Positions 1-7,615 of a DNA stretch of 31,002 nucleotides are shown here, piece by piece. The position numbers and the translations under genes are program-made. Each line of letters begins with the position of its first letter. Positions within the stretch are counted from its first letter, which is position 1. The DNA comes from CAYFMP01 sp964344215 (GTDB lineage: Bacteria > Pseudomonadota > Alphaproteobacteria > Rhodospirillales > Casp-alpha2): assembly GCA_964344215.1 (NCBI GenBank), contig CAYFMP010000046.1, positions 1 through 31,002 on the forward strand, given 5' to 3'. The notes below the pieces were generated by a model that worked only from the letters and a program-made list of their open reading frames with translations, made no database searches and was not told the DNA's origin.

Positions 1-50
1 GATCTACGTCTGTGCCGCCATCATCAATTCAAGATGATTCTCAACAGACC

Positions 51-404
51 CTAGAAGACCGGAACCTTGTCGGCATCGGCAGTAGATCGGGCGAACTTGG
101 GCATGGTGCTATGCTTCGCCACGTCAACAAAATCGTCGTCATCATCGGGACCGCGAGCGTCGATGCAGGTGCCGCCCAGCTTCACCGAAGCCTTCTTGGC
201 CACGGCATTGGCCATCCGTTCCAGGTTGTAGTAACCGTACGCCGAGGATTGCCCGGCTTTGGCGCAGGCTATCGCGTCAGCCATCAGTAAAGAGAGACAG
301 CTTCGGTGGCTCTTCCCGCTTTAACGGCGCCTGGACCAATCTGTAAGGCGTTAAAGCAGCGTTCTATTATACGGGAGGTCGCTCAGGAAAAAGTGTGTCT
401 TCAT
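51..404 (-). pseudogene. DsrE/YchN-family protein, broken by two frameshifts
   Basis: Three consecutive reading frames on the minus strand together rebuild one DsrE-like protein of about 117 residues. It starts at ATG 404, with an AAGGAG ribosome site 7 nt upstream, as MKTHFFLSDLPYN. It continues in a second frame as ERCFNALQ...TEAVSLY, then in a third as LMADAIACAKAGQ...CIDARG...ADKVPVF, ending at TAG 51-53. The order matches the family pattern of an LNDPPYGTERSYNALRLA-like start, a MADA..CAKAGQ core and a CGTC.DARG loop. The junctions need a 2-nt deletion near 356-360 and a 1-nt deletion near 287-291, so the frame is restored overall. The core reads LGGTCIDARG, so the first cysteine of the usual CGTC loop is Gly. 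DsrE-family proteins handle sulfur or act as small trimeric or hexameric cytosolic proteins. Decay is most likely, though assembly indels cannot be excluded. Confidence 0.72.
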
Positions 405-534
405 GGCGGCACTCCTTCACGGGGCAACCCGATCTGGGCCGGGTCTCTCGGGCGGCGCACGCGGGAATCGTTGACATTCGACCGCATTCCCAAGGTAATG
501 GGAATGATCCAGGTCTAAGTGAGAGCGGACGCGC

Positions 535-1035
535 GTGCCCGAAGTCAGCGGAAAGCGGATCGATATCAAGGACAGTCGGTTCCCCGACACGCTGGCGATC
601 CATGACTACTGGGATGAAAAACGGGGCTCGAGGTTTGCACCGTCATGGGCCGACTTCGACCTCATGGACCTCCCTCTGGACCTTATTCCGCGTCTCGTCG
701 TCATCGACGTGCTCCACGATCCGCTGGATTTTCGTTATCGCTTCTGGGGGACTTGGCACGTCGATTTTCACGGCTACGACCAATCCAACAAATTGGTCTC
801 GGAACTCGAACCGCAAGCCTACCGGGACTTGATCTTCGAACAGTATCGGCAGATCGTCGAGGCCCGCGAGCCCCAATTATTTGTTCAGCAGATCCCTCTG
901 AAATCGGGGCTTTGGACCCATACGGAGCTGGTCCGATTCCCGCTCTCCGACGACGGCGAATCCGTCAATATGGTAGTGTCGGCCGAATCGGCCAGCGACC
1001 GGGTCGCGGATATCCGCAGTTACTTCACCGAATGA
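535..1035 (+). CDS. PAS-domain protein (PAS_5-like, alphaproteobacterial type)
   Basis: The 166-residue product starts at GTG 535. Its central part (DFDLMDLPLDLIPRLVVIDV, then DFRYRFWGTWHVDFHG and NKLVSEL) has the layout of the PAS_5 family: a small single-domain protein common in Rhodospirillales and Rhizobiales in which a D-Y-R-F-G-T core resembles a sensor PAS fold. No output domain, signal peptide or membrane segment is present, so it is a soluble single-domain protein whose ligand and role are unknown. It lies alone between the broken DsrE gene and the metal-binding protein gene. The start codon is the least certain part, since only a weak purine stretch (GAGAG) precedes it. Confidence 0.75.
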   Translation: MPEVSGKRIDIKDSRFPDTLAIHDYWDEKRGSRFAPSWADFDLMDLPLDLIPRLVVIDVLHDPLDFRYRFWGTWHVDFHGYDQSNKLVSELEPQAYRDLIFEQYRQIVEAREPQLFVQQIPLKSGLWTHTELVRFPLSDDGESVNMVVSAESASDRVADIRSYFTE

Positions 1036-1140
1036 GCGGGTTGAAATGAACCGCGGCCGGAAGGCGACAGCACCTGGCTGCCCGTGGTAGAGTCTCCCGA
1101 ACAGAGATCAATCGGTGATTTCCAACTCGAGAGAACGCTC

Positions 1141-1356
1141 ATGACCAAGCTCACTCTAGCCGTCGGCGGCATGTCGTGCGACGGTTGTGCCAGCAGCCTC
1201 AAACGCTTATTCGAGGCCGAGCCCGGAATCAGACTGGCCGAGGTTTCGCACCCCAACGCCTCGGCCAAGGTCGAGTTCGACGAAAAGGCCGTCTCCGAGG
1301 CCCGTATCGCCGAGATCGTTTCCAAGGCCGGTTTCGAAGTACTGCCGGCTGACTAA
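1141..1356 (+). CDS. Heavy-metal-associated (HMA) domain protein, CopZ-like
   Basis: The product has 71 residues from ATG 1141, which follows a GAGAGAA purine tract. The frame stays open upstream to 1084, but that extension is not HMA-like. The GMSCDGCASSLKR motif near residues 10-22 is the CxxC metal site and first helix of the ferredoxin-like HMA fold. The C-terminal half (AKVEFDEKAVSEARIAEIVSKAGFEV) supplies the remaining strands and helix. Family members bind Cu(I) or another soft metal and pass it to P-type ATPases or regulators. No metal ATPase is nearby, so the partner is unknown. It converges on the ferredoxin gene with only 12 bp between the stops. Confidence 0.85.
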   Translation: MTKLTLAVGGMSCDGCASSLKRLFEAEPGIRLAEVSHPNASAKVEFDEKAVSEARIAEIVSKAGFEVLPAD

Positions 1357-1368
1357 CGGGGCCGCGAT

Positions 1369-1695
1369 CTAGGTACCCGGGAAGCTATCGAGCGCCGCAT
1401 CGGAGTCGTCGGCAATTCCGCATTCGGCTTCCAACTGATCGAGGATATCCGGTACATCGGCAAGGGCCGGTCCCTGTATGAACCGGCCGCCCGGCGCTAA
1501 TCTCAACGTCGGCCCTTCCGTGCACTTACTCATACACACGCTACGCTTGACCGTGACGGCGATTCGGCGCTCGGCAACGCCTTTTTCCAGGGCTTCGGCG
1601 ATGACTTCGCTGCCGCGCGCCGCACACGACGGCTGATCCGACCGCAAGCGCCGGTTCTCGCAAACCAGGAGGGTGGTCGGCCGCGGGGCACTCAA
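1369..1695 (-). CDS. Thioredoxin-like [2Fe-2S] ferredoxin / (2Fe-2S)-binding protein
   Basis: The 108-residue product has the four-cysteine layout of thioredoxin-like [2Fe-2S] ferredoxins: C12, C24, C54 and C58 (a C-x11-C pair and a CMSKC pair). An N-terminal TTLLVCENRR strand and a C-terminal domain complete the fold. Such proteins are one-electron carriers or small redox sensors, and their partner here is not identified. The start is TTG 1695, seven bases after the stop of mmsA, so it is probably co-transcribed as the third gene of the aminotransferase-mmsA unit. No clear ribosome site precedes the TTG, so the start is uncertain, although the cysteine ligands all lie inside the frame. Confidence 0.78.
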   Translation of the reverse strand: MSAPRPTTLLVCENRRLRSDQPSCAARGSEVIAEALEKGVAERRIAVTVKRSVCMSKCTEGPTLRLAPGGRFIQGPALADVPDILDQLEAECGIADDSDAALDSFPGT

Positions 1696-1702
1696 CGACC
1701 GG

Positions 1703-3217
1703 TCAGTCGTGGCCGGTGTCGCTACCGGCGTGGAAATTGAACACAGCCCCTTCCTTGATCCCCGACGGCCAGCGGGCGGTCACGGTCTTGAGCTTGGTGT
1801 AGAACCGCACCCCTTCCATGCCATGGATGGAATGGTCGCCGAACAGCGAACGCTTCCAGCCGCCGAAGCTGTGGTAGGCCACCGGCACCGGGATCGGCAC
1901 GTTGACCCCGACCATACCGATGCGGGCGCGGCCGGTGAAATCGCGCGCCGTATCGCCGTCACGGGTGAAGATGGCGGTGCCGTTGCCATATTCGTGCTTG
2001 TTGACCATGCGGAGCGCGTCTTCGTAATTGTCGGCGCGGACCACGGAGAGGACGGGCCCGAAAATCTCATCCTTGTAGATGTCCATCTCCGTCGTCACCT
2101 TATCGAACAGACAGCCACCGATGAAAAAACCGTCCTCATAGCCTTGCAGTTTGACGTCGCGACCATCGACGACCAGTTCGGCCCCCTGTTCGATGCCGCT
2201 CTCGATGTAACCGAGAATCTTCTGTTGCGCATCGCGGGTAACCACGGGGCCCATTTCGGAAGCCGGATCAGTGTAAGGGCCGACCTTGAGGTCGCGAACG
2301 CGCGGGCTCAAGCGGCGGATGAACTCGTCGCCGGTTTCCTCGCCGACGGTGACGGCAACGGATACCGCCATGCAGCGCTCACCGGCCGAACCGTAGGCCG
2401 CGCCCATGGCTGCGTCGGAAACCTGATCCATGTCGGCGTCGGGCATGACGATCATGTGGTTCTTGGCGCCGCACAGGGCCTGGACGCGTTTGCCATGCTT
2501 GCAGCCGGTCTCGTAGATATAGGCGCCGATGGGCGTCGAGCCGACGAAACTGATGGCGGCGACTTCAGGATCGGTCAGCAGCGTATCGACCGCCTCCTTG
2601 TCGCCGTTGACGACGTTGAGACAGCCTTTCGGCAGGCCGGCCTCGAGCAACAGCTCGGCCAGCCTAAGTCCGCACGACGGATCGCGCTCGGAGGGTTTGA
2701 GAACGAAAGTATTGCCGCATGCAAGCGCTACCGGGAACATCCACATCGGCACCATGGCCGGGAAATTGAAAGGCGTGATGCCCGCGCACACGCCGACCGG
2801 CTGGCGAATGGCGTAGCTGTCGACGTTGGCCGCCACGCCTTCCGAGTAATCGCCTTTCAAAGCGTGTGGGATGCCGCAGGCGAACTCGACGACCTCCATG
2901 CCGCGGGTGATCGAGCCCTTGGCGTCCTCGATGGTCTTGCCGTGCTCGGCCGATAGCATTTCGGCCAACGCATCCATGTCGCGTTTCAAAAGGTCGCGGA
3001 AGTTGAACATGACCTGGGCGCGTTTGGCCGGCGGCATCGCCGCCCAATCGGGCAACGCACGGGCCGCCGATTGGATAGCCGTGCGGACCTCGTCGGCACT
3101 GGCTAGAGGCACCTGCCGGGCGACCTCGCCGGTGGCCGGATTGAAAACGTCGCCGAACCGGCCGCTCTCGCCTTTGACGCGCGTACCATCGATGAAGTGG
3201 TGGAGTTGCTCCGTCAC
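1703..3217 (-). CDS. mmsA: Methylmalonate-semialdehyde dehydrogenase (CoA-acylating)
   Basis: The 504-residue enzyme converts malonate semialdehyde or methylmalonate semialdehyde with CoA and NAD+ to acetyl-CoA or propionyl-CoA and CO2. It shows the ALDH core: a TPFNFP segment with Asn151, the GSTPIG turn, the catalytic Cys282 in GSAGERCMAVSVAV, and EIFGPVLSV. The C-terminal signature GMVGVNVPIPVPVAYHSFGGWK with GMEGVRFYT is typical of MmsA rather than general aldehyde dehydrogenases. It starts at GTG 3217 after GGAGG. It lies 33 bp behind the aminotransferase gene, so the pair would degrade beta-alanine through malonate semialdehyde, a frequent omega-amino acid aminotransferase/MmsA pairing. 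It is also the least expected member of a taurine locus. Confidence 0.93.
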   Translation of the reverse strand: MTEQLHHFIDGTRVKGESGRFGDVFNPATGEVARQVPLASADEVRTAIQSAARALPDWAAMPPAKRAQVMFNFRDLLKRDMDALAEMLSAEHGKTIEDAKGSITRGMEVVEFACGIPHALKGDYSEGVAANVDSYAIRQPVGVCAGITPFNFPAMVPMWMFPVALACGNTFVLKPSERDPSCGLRLAELLLEAGLPKGCLNVVNGDKEAVDTLLTDPEVAAISFVGSTPIGAYIYETGCKHGKRVQALCGAKNHMIVMPDADMDQVSDAAMGAAYGSAGERCMAVSVAVTVGEETGDEFIRRLSPRVRDLKVGPYTDPASEMGPVVTRDAQQKILGYIESGIEQGAELVVDGRDVKLQGYEDGFFIGGCLFDKVTTEMDIYKDEIFGPVLSVVRADNYEDALRMVNKHEYGNGTAIFTRDGDTARDFTGRARIGMVGVNVPIPVPVAYHSFGGWKRSLFGDHSIHGMEGVRFYTKLKTVTARWPSGIKEGAVFNFHAGSDTGHD

Positions 3218-3250
3218 GCCTCTGTCCTCCCTGTGCTGGCGATCCCCGGT

Positions 3251-4555
3251 TCAGCCGAAGGTGTCGCGGATAACGGTGACGATCTCGTCGACCTGCTGCT
3301 TGCCGGAAACCAGGGGCGGCGCAATCAACCCGCAATCGCCGGTAAACTTGACGTGCATTCCCTTCCAGAACAAATCCTTCTGAGCTTGCGCGCCGCGCAG
3401 CCCCGGCGCCCCGTCGGCCTTCAGGTCGAAGCCGGCGAACAGGCCGTAACCGCGGATGTCGACGATGTCATCGATGTCCTGGAGATCGAACATACGGTCC
3501 AGGAAATAGTCGGAAAGCTCGGCCGCCTTCTCGAACAGGCCCTCCTTCTCGTAGATTTCGAGTGTCGCCAGACCGGCCGCACAGGCTGCCGGATGTCCCG
3601 AGTAGGTGTAGCCGTGGAAGAACTCGATGGCGTTCTCGGGTGCCGCTTCGGTAACGGCCTCGTAAATCTCGTCGCGGACGGCGACGGCGCCCATCGGCTG
3701 CGCCCCATTGGTCAACGCCTTGGCCATGGTCATGATATCCGGCGTGACGCCGAATGCCTGCGCCCCGAACGGCGCACCGAGCCGTCCGAACCCGCAGATT
3801 ACTTCGTCAAAGACGAGAAGGATGCCGTTGGCGTCGCAAATCTGGCGCAGGCGCTCGAGGTAGCCCTTCGGCGGCACCAGGCACCCGGTCGAACCGGCTA
3901 TGGGTTCGACGAAGCAGGCGGCGATGGTGGTGCCGCCATAGGTGTCGACGGCGCGCTGCAGGTCTTCCGCCAGTTCGGCGCCGACTTCCGGTTGGCCGCG
4001 GACGAACCGGTTCTCTTCCAGCCATGTGTGCCGCATGTGGACGATATTCGGCATCACTGCCGTGAAAGTCTCGCGGTTCTTGACCATGCCGCTCAACGAG
4101 ACGCCGCCGATGTTGACACCGTGGTAGGCGCGCTCGCGCGATACGAAGCGGGTGCGCTGCCCTTCGCCCCTGGCCCGGTGATAGGCCATGGCGACCTTCA
4201 GCGCCGTATCGATCGATTCGGAGCCCGAGTTGGTGAAGAACACATGGTTGATCTCGTCGGGCGTCAAGGCGCTGACCCGTTGGGCAAGCTCAAAGGAGGC
4301 CGGATGGCCCATTTGGAAGTGCGGCGTATAGGCCGACTCCATCATCTGCTTGTGAACGGCGTCGGCGATTTCCGGCCGGCTGTGGCCGGCGGCGACACAG
4401 AACAGACCGGAAGAGGCATCGATGATCTTGCCGCCCTTGTGGTCCCAGCAATAACACCCTTCGCTCTTGACGATGAGACGCGGATTAACCTTGAAGTCGC
4501 GGTTGCCGGTAAACGGCATCCAGTGGTTTTCCAAAGTATTTGCCTTGTACTGCAT
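3251..4555 (-). CDS. tpa: Class III aminotransferase: taurine-pyruvate or beta-alanine-pyruvate
   Basis: The 434-residue PLP enzyme starts at ATG 4555, where a GGGAG ribosome site lies 8 nt upstream. The frame stays open to 4675, but that part has no family similarity. Visible motifs are LENHWMPFTGNRDFK at the N-terminus, GSES (111-114) for phosphate binding, the PLP-pyridine Asp250 in LLVFDEV, and the PLP lysine K279 in MAKALTNG. The opening and the AGHSRPEI / YTPHFQMGHP stretches are typical of omega-amino acid-pyruvate aminotransferases, the group that also holds taurine-pyruvate aminotransferase. The flanking tauR-ald-xsc-pta set argues for taurine, giving sulfoacetaldehyde and alanine. 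The adjoining mmsA argues for beta-alanine. Both may be substrates. TauR probably controls it through the repeats at 4689-4732. Confidence 0.85.
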   Translation of the reverse strand: MQYKANTLENHWMPFTGNRDFKVNPRLIVKSEGCYCWDHKGGKIIDASSGLFCVAAGHSRPEIADAVHKQMMESAYTPHFQMGHPASFELAQRVSALTPDEINHVFFTNSGSESIDTALKVAMAYHRARGEGQRTRFVSRERAYHGVNIGGVSLSGMVKNRETFTAVMPNIVHMRHTWLEENRFVRGQPEVGAELAEDLQRAVDTYGGTTIAACFVEPIAGSTGCLVPPKGYLERLRQICDANGILLVFDEVICGFGRLGAPFGAQAFGVTPDIMTMAKALTNGAQPMGAVAVRDEIYEAVTEAAPENAIEFFHGYTYSGHPAACAAGLATLEIYEKEGLFEKAAELSDYFLDRMFDLQDIDDIVDIRGYGLFAGFDLKADGAPGLRGAQAQKDLFWKGMHVKFTGDCGLIAPPLVSGKQQVDEIVTVIRDTFG

Positions 4556-4613
4556 CGCACGCACTCCCATCAGGAAAAACAGCGACAGCCCGAAGCTGTG
4601 GCACGACAAAAAG

Positions 4614-4634
4614 CCGTGCCGTCGTTCGGCACGG
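4614..4634. promoter_or_regulatory. Inverted repeat in the leader of the aminotransferase gene
   Basis: A perfect 8-bp inverted repeat (CCGTGCCG, 5-nt loop, CGGCACGG) lies about 60 bp before the ATG of the aminotransferase, between it and the candidate TauR repeats. Depending on the transcription start it could form a leader hairpin or be a protein-binding palindrome. No T-run follows in either direction, so it is not a standard terminator. Confidence 0.35.
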
Positions 4635-4688
4635 AAACAGCGGCGGGGCGTCTCTTGTGCCCCATGAACAAACACCGTAATCTTTTCT

Positions 4689-4732
4689 CTGGACCTACTC
4701 TAGGGCCAGTTCTGGGAATTTCTTAAGGCCAG
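4689..4732. promoter_or_regulatory. Candidate TauR operator: CTGG repeats at 23-bp pitch, both strands
   Basis: On the plus strand CTGGACCTAC begins at 4689 and CTGGGAATTT at 4712. On the minus strand CTGGCCTTAA begins at 4732 and CTGGCCCTAG at 4709. Both pairs are direct repeats exactly 23 bp apart, one pair facing each of the divergent genes. MocR-type regulators bind direct repeats, and as I recall it the Rhodobacter capsulatus TauR site is CTGGACYTAA-like, which the first copy matches at 9 of 10 positions. That comparison is from memory; the spacing and the repeats are read directly. Confidence 0.6.
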
Positions 4733-4746
4733 GGATAACTACGGCG

Positions 4747-6225
4747 GTGCGCGACAGCCTGTTCCATCTACGGCGGCTTGAAAACGTCTCTATTCAATCG
4801 CAGATACGCGAGATGCTGGTTACCGCCATTCTTGACGGTCAACTGCCGACCGGCGTCCCGCTGCCGTCCAGCCGAAAGATGGCCAAGATCCTCGGCGTAT
4901 CACGCAACACCGTCGTGCTGGCCTACCAGGGCTTGGTCGACGACGGTTATCTGACGGCCCGGGAACGCAGCGGGTTCTACGTCAATCAGGAAATCCGCGG
5001 AGGACGGGCCGCGTGCCGGTCGCAACAGCCGGCTGCCGTTAACGACAGTTCATTTTGGGCGCACAGATTTCGGGTCCGCCCGGCTCGGCAGAAGCACGTC
5101 AAGAAACCGCTGGACTGGCAGTCCTATACCTATCCGTTCATCTCCAATCAGGTCGACCAAACGCTGTTTCCGATCGCCGCCTGGCGTGAATGCTCGCGCC
5201 AGGCGTTGGGCAAGCGCGGCATGGACGCCTGGACCAGCGACACCAGTGGCAGCGACGACCCGTCCTTGATCGAACAGATTCGAACGCGCCTGCTGCCACG
5301 CCGTGGAATTCTTGCCTCGGAGGATCAAGTCTTGGTGACGCTTGGCGCACAGAACGCCCTTTACCTGCTCGCCAGCTTGCTGATTACCCGCACCACCCGA
5401 GTTGCCATCGAGGATCCGGGCTACCCGGACGCCCGCAATATTTTCACTCTGAAGACCGATCGTATATTGCCGATTGCGGTCGACGAGCATGGATTGCCCG
5501 TCGATGATCGCCTCGACGACTGTGATTACGTTTACGTGACGCCCAGCCACCAGTCGCCGACCACGTCAACGATGCCGCTGGACCGTCGCCAGGTATTGCT
5601 GGAGCGAGCCGAAACACGTGATTTCATCATTATCGAGGACGATTACGAATCGGAAACAAATTACGTCAGCGAGCCGACACCGGCTCTGAAGTCACTCGAC
5701 GAGGCGGGGCGTGTCGTCTACGTGGGCAGTCTATCGAAGACCCTGTTTCCCGGGCTTCGCCTCGGTTACTTGGTGGCCCCGGCCGAATTGATCGCCGAAG
5801 CCCGCGCGCTGAGGCTGCTTATGATGCGCCACACGCCCAATAATAACCAGAGAACGGTGGCGCTATTCCTATCGCTCGGCCATCACGACACCCTGATCCA
5901 TCGGCTTCACAGGACCTATCGGGCGCGATGGGAGGCTATGAGCGAGGCTCTGCATAGACACCTGCCAGACTCCGCGCAAGCTCCGACTTTCGGGGGAACC
6001 AGTTTCTGGGTGCGGGGGCCGGAGTGGCTGGACGCCGACCTTCTGTCCGAAGAAATCAGAGGCGAGGGTCTCATCATCGAACCCGGTTCAGTGTTCTTCG
6101 CGGCGTCCGATCCGCCGAAGAATTTCTTGCGCCTCGGTCATTCCTCGATCGCCCTGGAGAAGATCGAACCAGGCATCGAACTGCTGGCCGAGGTGATCGA
6201 GCGGCACGGATCTGGAAAAGCCTAG
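4747..6225 (+). CDS. tauR: MocR-family (GntR/aminotransferase) transcriptional regulator TauR
   Basis: The 492-residue product starts at GTG 4747. Its N-terminal winged helix-turn-helix (about residues 10-80: SIQSQIREMLVTAIL, LPSSRKMAKILGVSRNTVVLAYQGLVDDGYL) is of the GntR/MocR type. The remaining 370 residues form a class I aminotransferase-like effector domain. The PLP lysine is K331 in YVGSLSKTLFPGLRLGYL, preceded by the IIEDDYESE motif. MocR proteins use PLP to sense an amino compound; in Rhodobacter TauR activates taurine genes. The place between the aminotransferase and ald-xsc-pta makes TauR the natural call. Similar repeats lie upstream of tauR, of the aminotransferase gene and of ald, which suggests autoregulation and control of both arms. 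Confidence 0.88.
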   Translation: MRDSLFHLRRLENVSIQSQIREMLVTAILDGQLPTGVPLPSSRKMAKILGVSRNTVVLAYQGLVDDGYLTARERSGFYVNQEIRGGRAACRSQQPAAVNDSSFWAHRFRVRPARQKHVKKPLDWQSYTYPFISNQVDQTLFPIAAWRECSRQALGKRGMDAWTSDTSGSDDPSLIEQIRTRLLPRRGILASEDQVLVTLGAQNALYLLASLLITRTTRVAIEDPGYPDARNIFTLKTDRILPIAVDEHGLPVDDRLDDCDYVYVTPSHQSPTTSTMPLDRRQVLLERAETRDFIIIEDDYESETNYVSEPTPALKSLDEAGRVVYVGSLSKTLFPGLRLGYLVAPAELIAEARALRLLMMRHTPNNNQRTVALFLSLGHHDTLIHRLHRTYRARWEAMSEALHRHLPDSAQAPTFGGTSFWVRGPEWLDADLLSEEIRGEGLIIEPGSVFFAASDPPKNFLRLGHSSIALEKIEPGIELLAEVIERHGSGKA

Positions 6226-6249
6226 ACGCGTTGGCTGGCGGGCCGAATT

Positions 6250-6282
6250 CTGGCATAGGCGAAACATCGAATCTGGCCCTAC
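6250..6282 (+). promoter_or_regulatory. Candidate TauR direct repeats upstream of ald-xsc-pta
   Basis: CTGGCATAGG at 6250-6259 and CTGGCCCTAC at 6273-6282 are direct repeats with the same 23-bp pitch seen in the tpa/tauR gap. The second copy differs from the minus-strand copy at 4709-4700 only in its last base. They lie about 125 bp before the ald start, oriented towards it. This suggests that TauR controls the ald-xsc-pta unit from its own promoter. The first copy matches less well after CTGGC. Confidence 0.5.
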
Positions 6283-6336
6283 CGGAAGACGACCGCACGA
6301 GTCTATCAAAGTGCTCTATCAGTCAACTTGGAGCCG

Positions 6337-6363
6337 GAACGGTCCCAGGTGCCGTTCTTTGTT
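6337..6363 (+). terminator. Possible intrinsic terminator after tauR (or ald leader hairpin)
   Basis: GAACGG, a 9-nt loop and CCGTTC form a 6-bp stem extended by one G-T pair, followed directly by TTTGTTTG. It lies 112 bp after the tauR stop and 43 bp before the ald ATG. It could end tauR transcription, or act in the ald leader if the ald promoter lies upstream near the repeats at 6250-6282. Confidence 0.4.
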
Positions 6364-6405
6364 TGCCGATTTCGGTTTTTCTCGTGACAGCGGGGAGGGT
6401 TGAAC

Positions 6406-7524
6406 ATGCTTATTGGCGTTCCGAAAGAGATCAAGAACCACGAATACCGGGTCGGCATGGTCCCCGGCAGCGTGCGCGAGTGCGTCCATCACGGTCATGA
6501 AGTGATCGTCGAAACCCACGCAGGGGACGGCATCGGTGCGACGGACGACGACTTCCGAAAGGCCGGCGCAACGATCGCCGATACTCCCGAGGAAATCTTC
6601 GCCAAGGCCGACATGGTGGTCAAGGTGAAGGAGCCGCAGGCGGGTGAGCGCAAAATGCTGCGCGAGAATCAGATTCTTTTTACGTACCTGCACCTGGCGC
6701 CCGATCCGGAACAGACCAAGGACTTGGTCGACAGCGGCGCCGTTTGCATTGCTTATGAGACCGTCACCGATCGCGCAGGCGGGCTTCCGCTATTGGCGCC
6801 GATGTCGCAGGTCGCCGGCCGCATGTCGATCCAGGCCGGGGCTCACTGCTTGGAGAAGGAAGCCGGGGGGCGCGGGGTTCTACTCGGCGGCGTTCCCGGC
6901 GTCGCCCCCGCCAAGGTCGTCATTATCGGCGGCGGCGTGGTCGGCGAGAACGCTGCTTACATGGCGGTCGGACTAGGCGCCGACGTCACCATCATCGATC
7001 GCAACGTCGATACCCTGCGCGCCCTCGTCGTCCGCTTCGGACAGGCCATCAAGACCGTCTACTCGACCGGCCACACCATCGAGGAGCAGGTGCTGGAGGC
7101 CGATTTGGTGATCGGCGGCGTCCTGGTTCCCGGCGCCGAGGCACCGAAGCTGGTCACCGCCGACATAGTGAAACGCATGAAAACGGGTTCGGTTCTGGTC
7201 GACGTCGCCATCGACCAGGGTGGATGTTTCGAAACATCCCATGCGACGACCCACTCGGACCCGACCTACGTGGTCGACGGTGTTGTGCACTACTGCGTCG
7301 CCAACATGCCAGGCGCGGTCGCCCATACCTCGACCTATGCGCTCAACAACGTTACCCTACCGTTCACGCTGGCCATCGCCGACAAGGGGTACCAACGGGC
7401 GCTGCACGAAGACCCACATCTCATGGCCGGTTTGAACGTGCACCACGGCAACGTTACCTATAAGGCGGTCGCCGACGATCTCGGCTACAAGTTCATGGAT
7501 CCGCAAGAAGCGATTGCGGCCTGA
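6406..7524 (+). CDS. ald: Alanine dehydrogenase
   Basis: The 372-residue enzyme oxidises L-alanine with NAD+ to pyruvate and ammonium. The start ATG 6406 follows GGGGAGGG at a 6-nt spacing; a TTG two codons upstream is less likely. Family features are the MLIGVPKEIKNHEYRVGMVP opening, the substrate-binding KVKEPQ (K73/K75), the LHLAPD histidine (H96), and the Rossmann loop GGGVVG at 175-180 followed by the IIDRN acidic end. VDVAIDQGGCFETSHATTHSDPTY is also typical. Between tauR and xsc its role is clear: it regenerates the pyruvate consumed by taurine-pyruvate aminotransferase and releases taurine nitrogen as ammonium. Confidence 0.95.
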   Translation: MLIGVPKEIKNHEYRVGMVPGSVRECVHHGHEVIVETHAGDGIGATDDDFRKAGATIADTPEEIFAKADMVVKVKEPQAGERKMLRENQILFTYLHLAPDPEQTKDLVDSGAVCIAYETVTDRAGGLPLLAPMSQVAGRMSIQAGAHCLEKEAGGRGVLLGGVPGVAPAKVVIIGGGVVGENAAYMAVGLGADVTIIDRNVDTLRALVVRFGQAIKTVYSTGHTIEEQVLEADLVIGGVLVPGAEAPKLVTADIVKRMKTGSVLVDVAIDQGGCFETSHATTHSDPTYVVDGVVHYCVANMPGAVAHTSTYALNNVTLPFTLAIADKGYQRALHEDPHLMAGLNVHHGNVTYKAVADDLGYKFMDPQEAIAA

Positions 7525-7615
7525 CGCCGCTTCCGCTGCCGAGGGAGAAGATGTTCTCGGCGGGTTCCGCTCGCCGGAACCTGAGGTCCGACAACCGATT
7601 GTTTTGGAGAGTCCC

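Noticed and set aside
1673..2956. Long plus-strand open frame opposite mmsA
   Set aside because: It is antisense to a clear MmsA gene. Its translation is Ala/Asp/His/Val-rich and low in variety, typical of GC-rich shadow frames. Similar long shadows at 3197-4726, 11540-13012, 14302-16089, 20432-22141, 22295-25291 and 29252-30697 were left out for the same reason.
7514..7615. Longer N-terminus for xsc (start at 7514)
   Set aside because: The extra 34 residues overlap the ald stop and do not resemble Xsc. ATG 7616 has a ribosome site and begins the conserved part.
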